Assembly (NCBI GenBank): GCA_003818675.1
Contig: RPPD01000150.1
Location: 1 to 6,043, forward strand
DNA from: Spirochaetaceae bacterium
GTDB taxonomy: Bacteria; Spirochaetota; Spirochaetia; SZUA-6; RPPD01
Direction of reading: 5' to 3'
DNA length: 6,043 nucleotides
Part shown: positions 1 to 5,948 of the stretch, in pieces
How the letters are laid out: each line of letters begins with the position of its first letter
Position numbering within the stretch: position 1 is the first letter of the stretch
Notes under the pieces: generated by a model
What the model was told of the DNA's origin: nothing
Databases searched by the model: none
What the model saw: the letters and a program-made list of their open reading frames with translations, nothing else
Made by a program: the position numbers and the translations under genes

Positions 1-1
1 C

Positions 2-844
2 AGGCATGGCCGCAAGTTGGGGCTTGAAGACAAGTTTCTGGGAAAGCCCGCAGGCGAATGCATTTCAATCTACAAAACAACCTACCCTGAGCTTGCAGAG
101 CGTGAAAAAAATATTGCAGAGGAGGTCGCGGCCGAAGAGGAGCGCTTCTTCGAGACACTTAAAAAGGGCGAGCACGAGTTTGAAAAACTGCTCCCAAATC
201 TCATGAAAAATCCAAAGAAGGTCATCCCCGGCCGCGTGGCATTCCGGTTGTATGACACCTTCGGCTTTCCGCTTGAAATAACAGAGGAACTTGCATCGGA
301 ACACGGCATGACCGTGGACCGCGAGGATTTCAACAAGGCCTTTGAAGCTCACCAGGAGCTTTCAAAACAGGGGGCGGACAAGGTCTTCAAGGGAGGCCTC
401 GCGGACAATACTGAAATGACACGGAAGCTCCACACCGCAACCCATTTGCTCCACAAGGCGCTCCGCATGGTTCTGGGAGATCATGTACAACAAAAGGGAA
501 GCAATATCACGGTTGAACGCCTTCGCTTCGACTTTGTCCACCCTGACAAGATGACTGATGCCCAGATCAGCCAGGTTGAAGCAATCGTAAACGAACAGAT
601 CAAACGCAAGCTGCCCGTGAACATGCAGATGATGGACCTTGAAGAAGCAAAAAAATCAGGGGCAATGGCTTTGTTCGGGGAAAAATATGAAAAAATCGTA
701 AAGGTTTACACCATGGGTGATTTTTCCCGCGAGGTCTGTGGCGGTCCGCATGTTGAGAACACCTCTGATTTGGGAGTCTTCAAGATAACCAAGGAACAGT
801 CTTCCTCCGCGGGTGTTCGGAGAATACGGGCAGTCTTGGAGTAA
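2..844 (+). CDS. alaS: Alanyl-tRNA synthetase, 3' portion (5' end outside window)
   Basis: Class II synthetase that charges tRNA-Ala with alanine in the cytoplasm and hydrolyses mischarged Ser- or Gly-tRNA. The frame is open from the first bases (residues RHGRKLGL) to TAA at 842-844, giving 280 visible codons. The start and most of the catalytic domain lie upstream. Seen in order: the end of the aminoacylation/tRNA-recognition region, a charged helical linker, the family signature LYDTFGFPLEIT (about nt 248-283), the editing-domain motif HTATH (431-445), and the second editing motif CGGPH (737-751). Together these supply the HxxxH and CxxxH zinc ligands. The protein ends at GVRRIRAVLE, directly after the editing domain, so the oligomerising C-Ala domain of long bacterial AlaRS is absent. 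This matches the roughly 600-residue short form I recall from spirochaetes. CGGPH instead of CGGTH also fits that form. No frameshift is seen. Identification is very secure; the lineage inference is less so. Confidence 0.96.
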   Translation, partial: RHGRKLGLEDKFLGKPAGECISIYKTTYPELAEREKNIAEEVAAEEERFFETLKKGEHEFEKLLPNLMKNPKKVIPGRVAFRLYDTFGFPLEITEELASEHGMTVDREDFNKAFEAHQELSKQGADKVFKGGLADNTEMTRKLHTATHLLHKALRMVLGDHVQQKGSNITVERLRFDFVHPDKMTDAQISQVEAIVNEQIKRKLPVNMQMMDLEEAKKSGAMALFGEKYEKIVKVYTMGDFSREVCGGPHVENTSDLGVFKITKEQSSSAGVRRIRAVLE

Positions 845-883
845 ATAAAAAAATCGGCGATATTATACACCGCTTTTTATTTT
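843..883. terminator. Probable bidirectional rho-independent terminator between alaS and the TPR gene
   Basis: This lies between two converging stop codons (844 on +, 907 on -). CGGCG (855-859) and CACCG (868-872) form a short stem around an 8-nt loop. Runs of A (847-853) and T (874-878, 880-883) flank it and can extend the helix. Read on the minus strand, the single imperfect pair (858/869) becomes a U·G wobble and the hairpin is followed at once by a seven-T run. It is therefore a better terminator for the minus-strand TPR operon than for alaS, where the pair is C·A and one C precedes the T run. The stem is short, so this is moderate evidence. Confidence 0.5.
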
Positions 884-906
884 CCATAAATTAATCTGAC
901 TGGATT

Positions 907-2067
907 TTACTTTGTCTTTTCCAGCAGTTCTGAAATCCTCGCGTTTTTCTGGCCTGTGCGCAGGAAACGCGTTAGAATTGACTGGGCCTTGTCCCTGCTT
1001 CCAAGTTCCATATAACACTCGGCAATTTCAATATAGAGCCTGGGATTCTTGGATTCATTGACCAGGAGCCTGGTCAAGGATTCCAGCGCCTCCAGGAAAT
1101 TCCCCTTTGCCTTGTTGATGAGTGCCAGGCCCAGCACCGCGTATGTGTCAAATTCAATATTAAGTGCACGCTTGTAATATTCTTCCGCTTCTTCCATGCG
1201 TCCAAGGTTCCGCAAAGCATCCCCAGCGCGGGTGAGAATTACCTTGTTGGCGGAGTCCCTGTCCAGTATCTTCATCCAGTAATGGAGCGATTCCTCGTGC
1301 CTGTTCATGCCGCGGAAACAGTCTGCAATGCCAAAGAGCGCGTAGAAGTTGCTGGGCTCTGACTTCAAAGCCTCCTCAAAGTAGGCAAGCCCCTTCTCGA
1401 ATGTTTTCAGCTTGCGGTGACAGTTGCCGATTGAAGTGAGCACGCGGATATCCACGTTTTCCTGGTTGATGAGCATCATCTTTTCCCAATACCTCAGGGC
1501 TGTCTCAAATTCCTTGAAATCATAATGCAGATGGCCCAGGCCGATGAGTGCATAGGCATTCCCTGCTTCCTTTTCAAGCACCTTCAGGTACAGGTCGCGG
1601 GATTTCTTGAAGTTCTTCACCTTCCTGTATGCGTCAGCCACGCGCGTGAGCACGGTGATGTTGTTCTCGTCATGGAGAAGGTATTTTTCCCATATGTCAA
1701 TGGCCTTCTGGAATTGTCCAAGGGCCTTGTAGCAGTCCGCAAGTCCAAACAGGGCGTAATTATTGCCCTCATGGTACAAGAGACAGCGCTGGTAGAAATC
1801 TATTGCGTCAATATAGCGGCTCTTCTTGCGCTTGACATCGCCAAGGCCTACCAGGGCGTAGTTATTCTCTGGCTCGTACTCCAGGATCTTGTAGAAATTT
1901 TCCTCCGCCTCGTCCAGGAGGTCTTCTTTCAGATAGGTATATCCCTTTTTGGAGAGTTCAGCGATAATGGTGTTGGTGGCATTTTCAAGAGCCGCATCCT
2001 GCGGCAACTCAAAATGCTGATCATTTAGCATTCCTTCCCCATTGTTACTGGAAATATCACTTGCCAT
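907..2067 (-). CDS. TPR-repeat protein with about ten TPR units
   Basis: A 386-residue protein made almost entirely of tetratricopeptide repeats, a helix-turn-helix scaffold for protein-protein contacts. No signal peptide or membrane segment is visible, so it is probably cytoplasmic. After a polar N-terminal tail (1-32), repeats of about 34 residues occur near 34-67, 69-102, 103-136, 137-170, 171-204, 206-240, 241-274, 275-307, 308-341 and 342-375. From repeat 3 to 8 two types alternate. One has YALxGLxD plus a W in helix B (IWEK, YWEK, YWMK). The other has VLTRxxDAxRK-like residues. The ATG at 2067 is chosen because AGAGG (2077-2081) lies 9 nt before it; Met13 is the only other nearby candidate. 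The gene starts 6 nt after the stop of the 110-residue gene, indicating one operon and likely translational coupling. The TPR assignment is firm; the binding partner and process are unknown. Confidence 0.93.
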   Translation of the reverse strand: MASDISSNNGEGMLNDQHFELPQDAALENATNTIIAELSKKGYTYLKEDLLDEAEENFYKILEYEPENNYALVGLGDVKRKKSRYIDAIDFYQRCLLYHEGNNYALFGLADCYKALGQFQKAIDIWEKYLLHDENNITVLTRVADAYRKVKNFKKSRDLYLKVLEKEAGNAYALIGLGHLHYDFKEFETALRYWEKMMLINQENVDIRVLTSIGNCHRKLKTFEKGLAYFEEALKSEPSNFYALFGIADCFRGMNRHEESLHYWMKILDRDSANKVILTRAGDALRNLGRMEEAEEYYKRALNIEFDTYAVLGLALINKAKGNFLEALESLTRLLVNESKNPRLYIEIAECYMELGSRDKAQSILTRFLRTGQKNARISELLEKTK

Positions 2068-2073
2068 TCCCGT

Positions 2074-2406
2074 TTACCTCTCTTCTTTCAGCCAATTTTT
2101 TATCACACATGCCATCCTCTGCACAAGAGCATCCCTCTTGTTTGCACTCTGCGCAATCCAGTACATGCGAAACGCTTCAAGCGGTTTCTTCAGGGCGATA
2201 TACTTGTCACCCAGACGGATCAGACCGTCCGCATAACGCGTTGTCAGGAAAACCTTCTTCGCAAGTTCAATGTTGCCCTTGTTGAAGAGCTCGTTCCCGC
2301 GGCGGATCAGCGCCACACGTTTTTCCTCAGGGATTTCCACTCTTTCCTCTGCGAGTTTTAGAAATCCCTCTTTTGGAATATTCTTTAAGGCATCCTCTTT
2401 TTTCAT
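2074..2406 (-). CDS. Small helical protein of unknown function, first gene of the TPR operon
   Basis: A 110-residue soluble, highly charged protein (many Lys, Glu, Arg) that I do not recognise as a named family. Residues 1-30 are polar. From about 31 the pattern suggests helical hairpins: ALIRRGNELFNKGNIELAKK (32-51), then a GLIRLGDKYIALKKPLEAFRM-type segment (about 61-81), then a last helix near 91-108. The G and A spacing (RRGNELFNKGN, LGDKYIALKKPLEA) resembles degenerate TPR or SEL1-like units, so it may be a divergent relative or cap of the adjacent TPR protein. No signal peptide, membrane span or catalytic motif is visible. The ATG at 2406 has only a weak AGAG-like site but lies about 19 nt after a predicted transcription start. 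Tight linkage to the TPR gene suggests the two products act together. That the frame is a real gene is supported by its protein-like composition and operon position; its function is unknown. Confidence 0.8.
   Translation of the reverse strand: MKKEDALKNIPKEGFLKLAEERVEIPEEKRVALIRRGNELFNKGNIELAKKVFLTTRYADGLIRLGDKYIALKKPLEAFRMYWIAQSANKRDALVQRMACVIKNWLKEER
2077..2081 (-). promoter_or_regulatory. Ribosome binding site of the TPR gene, inside the end of the upstream gene
   Basis: On the minus strand AGAGG ends 9 nt before the ATG at 2067. It lies within the last codons of the 110-residue gene, whose TAA is at 2076-2074. This supports the ATG at 2067 as the start. It also suggests that ribosomes finishing the first gene help initiation on the second. 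Confidence 0.7.
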
Positions 2407-2431
2407 TTCTCTAATTTAATGCCATAGGATA

Positions 2432-2460
2432 ATAATAAGGAAAACCATCCGTGATTTCAA
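2432..2460 (-). promoter_or_regulatory. Predicted sigma70-type promoter of the 110-residue/TPR operon
   Basis: On the minus strand, TTGAAA (2460-2455) is followed after exactly 17 nt by TATTAT (2437-2432). This places a start site near 2425 and gives a leader of about 19 nt before the ATG at 2406. It fills most of the 79-nt gap after the hisB stop, so the two downstream genes probably form their own transcription unit, with or without read-through from hisB. No clear terminator is seen between hisB and this promoter. Confidence 0.6.
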
Positions 2461-2485
2461 ATGTTTTTATATCTGTCGGACGTAA

Positions 2486-3073
2486 TTATCCTATAACGCC
2501 CTTGGTGGAAATCCCCTTCCCTGTCCCTTCCTGGTAAGCGGCAGCCAGTGTTTTTCCCAGGGCCTTGAACAGGGATTCAGCCATGTGATGGCTGTTTTCC
2601 CCACGCCTGACTTGGACATGCAGGCTTATCTTGGCCCGCTGCGCAAGAGCTGTGAAAAACTCGCGCAACAGCGCGGTGTCGAATGCACCAACCAGCTGCT
2701 GCGGGAAGGATGCCTCAAGCCCGCAATAGGATCTCCCGCAGACATCTATGCTGACCTCCGAGAGTGCCTCATCCATTGGAATGACCGAGTGTCCGAACCT
2801 TTTAAGCGAATCACTTCCGCTTGAGACAAGAAAAAGCACATCACCCAGCACAAGCCCGGTGTCTTCAACCAGATGGTGGGCGTCAACCTCGACATCTCCT
2901 GTTGCCTTTATTACCAGAGAAAAACCTCCATGAAATGCCATGGATGTAAGGAGATGGTTAAAAAAGGGAACCGGGGTCTGAACGCTGACAGGTTCAGCGC
3001 TGTCAAATGCCAGTTCAACAGAAATCTGAGTTTCCTTTGTTTCCCTTTTTGTTTGTGCTTTGCGCTTATTCAT
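2486..3073 (-). CDS. hisB: Imidazoleglycerol-phosphate dehydratase (monofunctional)
   Basis: Manganese enzyme of histidine biosynthesis that dehydrates imidazole glycerol phosphate to imidazole acetol phosphate in the cytoplasm. The 195 residues match the usual length of the stand-alone dehydratase, with no fused phosphatase. Family motifs in order: RETKETQI (10-17), FFNHLL (37-42), FHGGF (47-51), DAHHLVEDTG (64-73), RFGHSVIPMDEAL (92-104), HVQVRRGENSHHMAE (152-166) and STKGVI (189-194). The expected metal and catalytic His/Glu residues are present (H40, H48, H66, H67, E70, H152, H162, H163, E166). Several usually conserved positions differ: FFNH for FLDH/FFDH, HHLVED for HHTVED, and CGRS for SGRP, so it is a divergent member. 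The ATG at 3073 puts the N-terminus where the family normally begins; GGA in TTGGAATAA is a weak ribosome site. No other his gene is in the window. It is divergent from the DUF2156 gene. Confidence 0.95.
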   Translation of the reverse strand: MNKRKAQTKRETKETQISVELAFDSAEPVSVQTPVPFFNHLLTSMAFHGGFSLVIKATGDVEVDAHHLVEDTGLVLGDVLFLVSSGSDSLKRFGHSVIPMDEALSEVSIDVCGRSYCGLEASFPQQLVGAFDTALLREFFTALAQRAKISLHVQVRRGENSHHMAESLFKALGKTLAAAYQEGTGKGISTKGVIG

Positions 3074-3109
3074 TTATTCCAATATCCCAAAATATTTTAC
3101 AGTTCCCCA

Positions 3110-3138
3110 AATATATCCAAAAAGACTTTATTTAGCAA
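3110..3138 (-). promoter_or_regulatory. Predicted sigma70-type promoter of hisB
   Basis: On the minus strand, TTGCTA (3138-3133) and TATATT (3115-3110) are separated by 17 nt. The start site would fall near 3103, giving a leader of about 30 nt before the hisB ATG at 3073. The -10 box is good and the -35 box only moderate, which would suit a promoter that needs an activator. The palindrome at 3146-3179 lies just upstream of it. Confidence 0.5.
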
Positions 3139-3145
3139 TAGCCAG

Positions 3146-3179
3146 GTGGTTGCGCTCAAGAATACTTAAGCGCAACCAC
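3146..3179. repeat. Perfect 11-bp inverted repeat midway between divergent promoters (candidate operator)
   Basis: GTGGTTGCGCT (3146-3156) is repeated exactly in inverted orientation as AGCGCAACCAC (3169-3179). The 12-nt centre itself holds AAG/CTT around AATA. The centre (about 3162.5) lies about 60 bp upstream of the predicted start sites of both hisB (-) and the DUF2156 gene (+). It is not followed directly by a T run on either strand, so it does not read as a terminator. A shared regulator binding site is the most economical explanation. If transcribed leftward, the odd pair 3157/3168 becomes U·G and a 15-bp hairpin with a UAUU loop would form, so an RNA role in a longer hisB leader is possible. 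The repeat is certain; its role is inferred. Confidence 0.7.
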
Positions 3180-3187
3180 GGAGTTGC

Positions 3188-3216
3188 TTGACTTTTTGTC
3201 ATACGGCAGATATTTT
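3188..3216 (+). promoter_or_regulatory. Predicted sigma70-type promoter of the DUF2156-kinase operon
   Basis: TTGACT (3188-3193) and TATTTT (3211-3216) are separated by exactly 17 nt. The start site would be near 3223, only about 6 nt before the ATG at 3229, so the mRNA would be leaderless or nearly so. This argues against the upstream in-frame TTG codons at 3184 and 3196 as starts. Confidence 0.55.
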
Positions 3217-3228
3217 AACTCTACACCA

Positions 3229-4092
3229 ATGATACCCGGATATCCAGAAACAGCTGAAGTAACCCTCGATATGAAACAGGAACTCGGGCCTTTGCTTAAA
3301 AAATATAACGAGGGCATCTCGGAGTACACATTCGCGGGGCTTTACCTGTTCAGGGAAACACACCACTACAGGATAGGCAGATTATCTGAAGAATGTGTTG
3401 TTTTGACTGGAAATGACCGCGGCAAGGCCTTTTTCATGCTTCCGACCGAGCTTCCGCCAAGGGAAATTCTTGATACCCTGTTTGCCAGTCATTCTGAGTT
3501 GAAGGGTATTACTGAAAGCAAAAGCCAGGTGCTTGCACAAATGGATTACAGGATCGCAGAGGACAGGGACAATTTTGATTATCTCTACCTCAGGCAGGAT
3601 CTCGCCAAACTCCCTGGAAAGAAATTCCACAAAAAGCGCACCTTTGTCAGCGGATTTATGAAGACTTACGCACATGAATCCAAACCTCTTCTGCGGGATA
3701 CAATTCCAGTTGCACAGGCTGTTCTTGAGGAGTGGCACACGATTCAGGGCGAAGATGGAGATCTTGCTGCTACAAAAGAAGCCCTTCTGCATTTTGAGGA
3801 ACTGGGTCTTTGCGGTGCTGTTTATTGGGTCAGCGGAAAACCCGCGGCTTTTGTCATTGGAGAACCGCTCCTGGAAAACAACAGCTATGTCATTCACTTT
3901 GAAAAAGCCCTTACCAGTTTCCGCGGGATCTACCAGTACATAAACAAGGCATTCGCATCTGTTATCCCCAAAAAGTATGTCTACATAAACCGTGAACAGG
4001 ACCTTGGAGACGAAGGTCTCCGCCAGGCCAAGTTAACCTATCGCCCATGTGATTTCGTGAAGAAATACAGGGCATCCCTGCCCCGCAATTGA
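3229..4092 (+). CDS. DUF2156 family protein (MprF C-terminal-like, GNAT-fold), stand-alone
   Basis: A 287-residue soluble protein matching the DUF2156/LPG_synthase_C family (related to the catalytic domain of phosphatidylglycerol lysyltransferase MprF, which transfers an aminoacyl group from tRNA). Its own substrate is unknown, and the MprF membrane flippase part is absent. Recognisable stretches: SEYTFAGLYLFR (31-42), DYLYLRQDLAKLPGKKFHKK (117-136), LGLCGAVYWVSGKPAAFVIG (192-211), IHFEKA (222-227), GIYQYINKAFA (233-243), YINREQDLGDEGLRQAKLTY (252-271) and a terminal Lys/Arg-rich tail. Length is usual for the stand-alone form. The frame extends upstream to a TTG at 3184, but I place the start at ATG 3229: the family homology begins near MIPGYPE, and a good promoter overlaps the upstream codons. 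No Shine-Dalgarno sequence precedes this ATG. The next gene, a sensor kinase, begins 39 nt after the stop with no visible terminator, so co-transcription is likely. The family is firm; the exact start is moderately sure. Confidence 0.88.
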   Translation: MIPGYPETAEVTLDMKQELGPLLKKYNEGISEYTFAGLYLFRETHHYRIGRLSEECVVLTGNDRGKAFFMLPTELPPREILDTLFASHSELKGITESKSQVLAQMDYRIAEDRDNFDYLYLRQDLAKLPGKKFHKKRTFVSGFMKTYAHESKPLLRDTIPVAQAVLEEWHTIQGEDGDLAATKEALLHFEELGLCGAVYWVSGKPAAFVIGEPLLENNSYVIHFEKALTSFRGIYQYINKAFASVIPKKYVYINREQDLGDEGLRQAKLTYRPCDFVKKYRASLPRN

Positions 4093-4131
4093 CATTATCA
4101 AGGTCACCGCGTATCTTTTCATGAGAAACCT

Positions 4132-5916
4132 ATGTTCCTGAACACTTTGTACATTATCGCAATTATTATTGCCGGAGGCTTCACGACAGCCATGGGGACC
4201 CACCTGTGGATCAACCGCAAGGTATTGAAGTCCGGTTTTTTCCTGGGCATGGTCATTGGAATATGGATATGGGTGAACACACAGATAGGCGAGAGCATCT
4301 TCCCGTCGGTATCCATGAAAACAGGGTACCACTATCTGCAGTATTTCAGCATGGGAATTCTTTCCGCATCCTGGCTTTGTTTTACACTGGAGTTCACACA
4401 CCTGGTGACCTCCCGCAGGATAACAGCGTCCATCTTCGCTGTAACCGCAGGTCTTCCCACGTTGTTCATCGCCGCCATTCTTATTTTCCGCCAGAAGAGC
4501 CTAATATGGGCGAGCCTGTACATCTCGCCCAACCATATGCTCCTTGACGAGATAATGGGTCCCTGGTTCCTTCCGTTTTCGATTTTTTCCTATGTCGTCC
4601 TGCTTCTGGGTTTCCTTGTTCTGGTTCGCACATCCATTTCCGGAGGCAGCATTGAATTGCGGCGCCAGATGCCACTCTATGTCTCTGTCCTCCTGCCCAT
4701 GGCAGGCCATATAATTGACAATCTTTTCCGCGCAGAGCTTTTCTCATATGATATCATGCCCATCATCCTTTCCTTTTCCAGCCTTGCGGCCATCTATTAT
4801 ACGCGCCTGCGCTATTTCCGCACCATTCCACTTACACAACATGTGGTAATAGAGTCCATGAATGACATTGTTCTGATCCTAAGTCCAGACAACATGCTGA
4901 TCTACGCAAACCAGGCTGGCAATTTCCTTTTTGGCGATATGCGCGAGCACCATCTTGGCAAACCATTAAGCTCCTGTTCCACCCACCTGGGGAAACTTAC
5001 CGAGAAGGCCGGATATGACAATTTTTTCCGTGAAGAAATAGAGACTGGCGGAAAATATTTTGACGCTGGAATCTCCCCAATAAAAAGCCGCATGGGCCGT
5101 ATTGTCAGCAAGGTCATAGTGCTGCGGGACATCACACCCATCAAGGAAGCGGAAAACCGTTTACTTGGAATGAAGGATGAACTTGAAGTGCGCGTGGATG
5201 AACGGACAAGTGAACTCAAGGAGGCCAACCGCGCACTTATCGATGAAATAATAGAACGTACACATGTGGAAGAGACGGTAAAAGCCGCACTGGAAGAAAA
5301 AAGCATACTTCTGGGCGAACTCCACCACCGTGTCAAGAACAATCTCCAGATTATATCAAGTCTGCTCAATCTTCAAAGCAGCTACATTACAGACGCTGAA
5401 GCCCGTGATATTTTCAATCTATCGGTGGCAAGGATAAGGTCGATTGCCATTATTCATGAAAAACTGTACAAATCCCCTGACCTCGCCCACACGCTTTTTG
5501 GGGAATATATCAAAGACATTGCCCAGTATGGCATTTCCTCGCAAAGCAGGCCTGGCCGTCCCGTTGAACTGAAGATTGACATAGCTCCCGTTAACCTTGA
5601 CCTGGACCGCAGTATACTCTGCGGGCTGGTCATCAATGAACTCCTCACAAATGCCATCAAGCACGCATTCCCGCCAGAGCACGGAGACAGTGGAAATTCC
5701 ATTTTAATAAAATTTGTGGTAACAAACTGTGATTATAACCTCATCTTAAGCGACAATGGCAGGGGTATCCCTGAGGATATGACTCATGGCAGGGATGATT
5801 CGCTTGGAATGAAAATCATACAGACCCTGGTAAAACAGCTCAAGGGTACAATTTCCTTTACCAGGGAGAATGGCACCATCGCTCATATCGTTTTTCCAAT
5901 TGAAAGAAGGAATTGA
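4132..5916 (+). CDS. Membrane sensor histidine kinase: 7TM N-terminus, PAS, HisKA_2, HATPase
   Basis: A 594-residue two-component sensor that should autophosphorylate on His and pass the phosphate to a response regulator. The N-terminal 225 residues form about seven membrane spans (roughly 5-24, 36-50, 68-90, 97-120, 147-166, 179-196, 207-224), resembling the 7TM kinase sensor region (HisKA_7TM). A PAS domain follows (about 235-336, ending VIVLRDITPIKEAE), then a coiled coil (about 338-395). The HisKA_2 dimerisation segment contains ELHHRVKNNLQIISSLL (396-412), with H399 (nt 5326-5328) as likely phospho-acceptor. The ATPase domain has the N box NELLTNAIKHAF (502-513), G1 box DNGRGIP (541-547) and G2 box SLGMKII (557-563), all intact. 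There is no fused receiver domain and no response regulator in the window. The ATG at 4132 gives the first membrane helix its full length, though its ribosome site (GAGAA) is weak. Likely downstream member of the DUF2156 operon. The ligand is unknown. Confidence 0.93.
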   Translation: MFLNTLYIIAIIIAGGFTTAMGTHLWINRKVLKSGFFLGMVIGIWIWVNTQIGESIFPSVSMKTGYHYLQYFSMGILSASWLCFTLEFTHLVTSRRITASIFAVTAGLPTLFIAAILIFRQKSLIWASLYISPNHMLLDEIMGPWFLPFSIFSYVVLLLGFLVLVRTSISGGSIELRRQMPLYVSVLLPMAGHIIDNLFRAELFSYDIMPIILSFSSLAAIYYTRLRYFRTIPLTQHVVIESMNDIVLILSPDNMLIYANQAGNFLFGDMREHHLGKPLSSCSTHLGKLTEKAGYDNFFREEIETGGKYFDAGISPIKSRMGRIVSKVIVLRDITPIKEAENRLLGMKDELEVRVDERTSELKEANRALIDEIIERTHVEETVKAALEEKSILLGELHHRVKNNLQIISSLLNLQSSYITDAEARDIFNLSVARIRSIAIIHEKLYKSPDLAHTLFGEYIKDIAQYGISSQSRPGRPVELKIDIAPVNLDLDRSILCGLVINELLTNAIKHAFPPEHGDSGNSILIKFVVTNCDYNLILSDNGRGIPEDMTHGRDDSLGMKIIQTLVKQLKGTISFTRENGTIAHIVFPIERRN

Positions 5917-5940
5917 CTATCTCCAAAAAAATGATATAAT
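5913..5940 (+). promoter_or_regulatory. Predicted strong sigma70-type promoter at the end of the kinase gene
   Basis: TTGACT (5913-5918, overlapping the kinase stop codon) and a perfect TATAAT (5935-5940) are separated by 16 nt. Transcription would begin near 5947 and run rightward through an AT-rich leader. That leader ends the window with TTTGGAG, a plausible ribosome binding site for a gene starting just beyond the edge. The region is AT-rich, so a chance match is possible. It also conflicts with the alternative minus-strand reading of the same bases. Confidence 0.5.
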
Positions 5941-5948
5941 TATGTAAA

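Noticed and set aside
1525..2028. A 167-codon open frame on the plus strand opposite the TPR gene
   Set aside because: It is antisense to a clear TPR array whose repeated codon pattern keeps the opposite frame open. The peptide has no recognisable motifs and there is no convincing ribosome site or promoter.
907..2067. DNA-level repeats in the TPR gene as a CRISPR or other repeat array
   Set aside because: The similarity is imperfect, follows the roughly 102-nt codon period of TPR units, and is explained by the encoded protein.
3146..3179. The inverted repeat as a rho-independent terminator
   Set aside because: No T run directly follows the stem on either strand, and it lies between the starts of two divergent genes where no transcript needs to end.
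3184..3228. Upstream TTG codons (3184, 3196) as the start of the DUF2156 protein
   Set aside because: GGAG abuts TTG 3184 with no spacing and is about 12 nt from TTG 3196. A good promoter overlaps these codons, and the extra residues do not resemble the family.
4121..4141. A six-codon open frame (ATG 4121 to TGA 4141) overlapping the kinase start, as a regulatory upstream peptide
   Set aside because: It has no ribosome binding site and no informative codon content. Such short frames arise often by chance.
4033..4401. A 122-codon minus-strand open frame across the DUF2156/kinase junction
   Set aside because: It overlaps two well-supported plus-strand genes, including the first kinase membrane helices. 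Its composition looks like a shadow frame and it has no family features.
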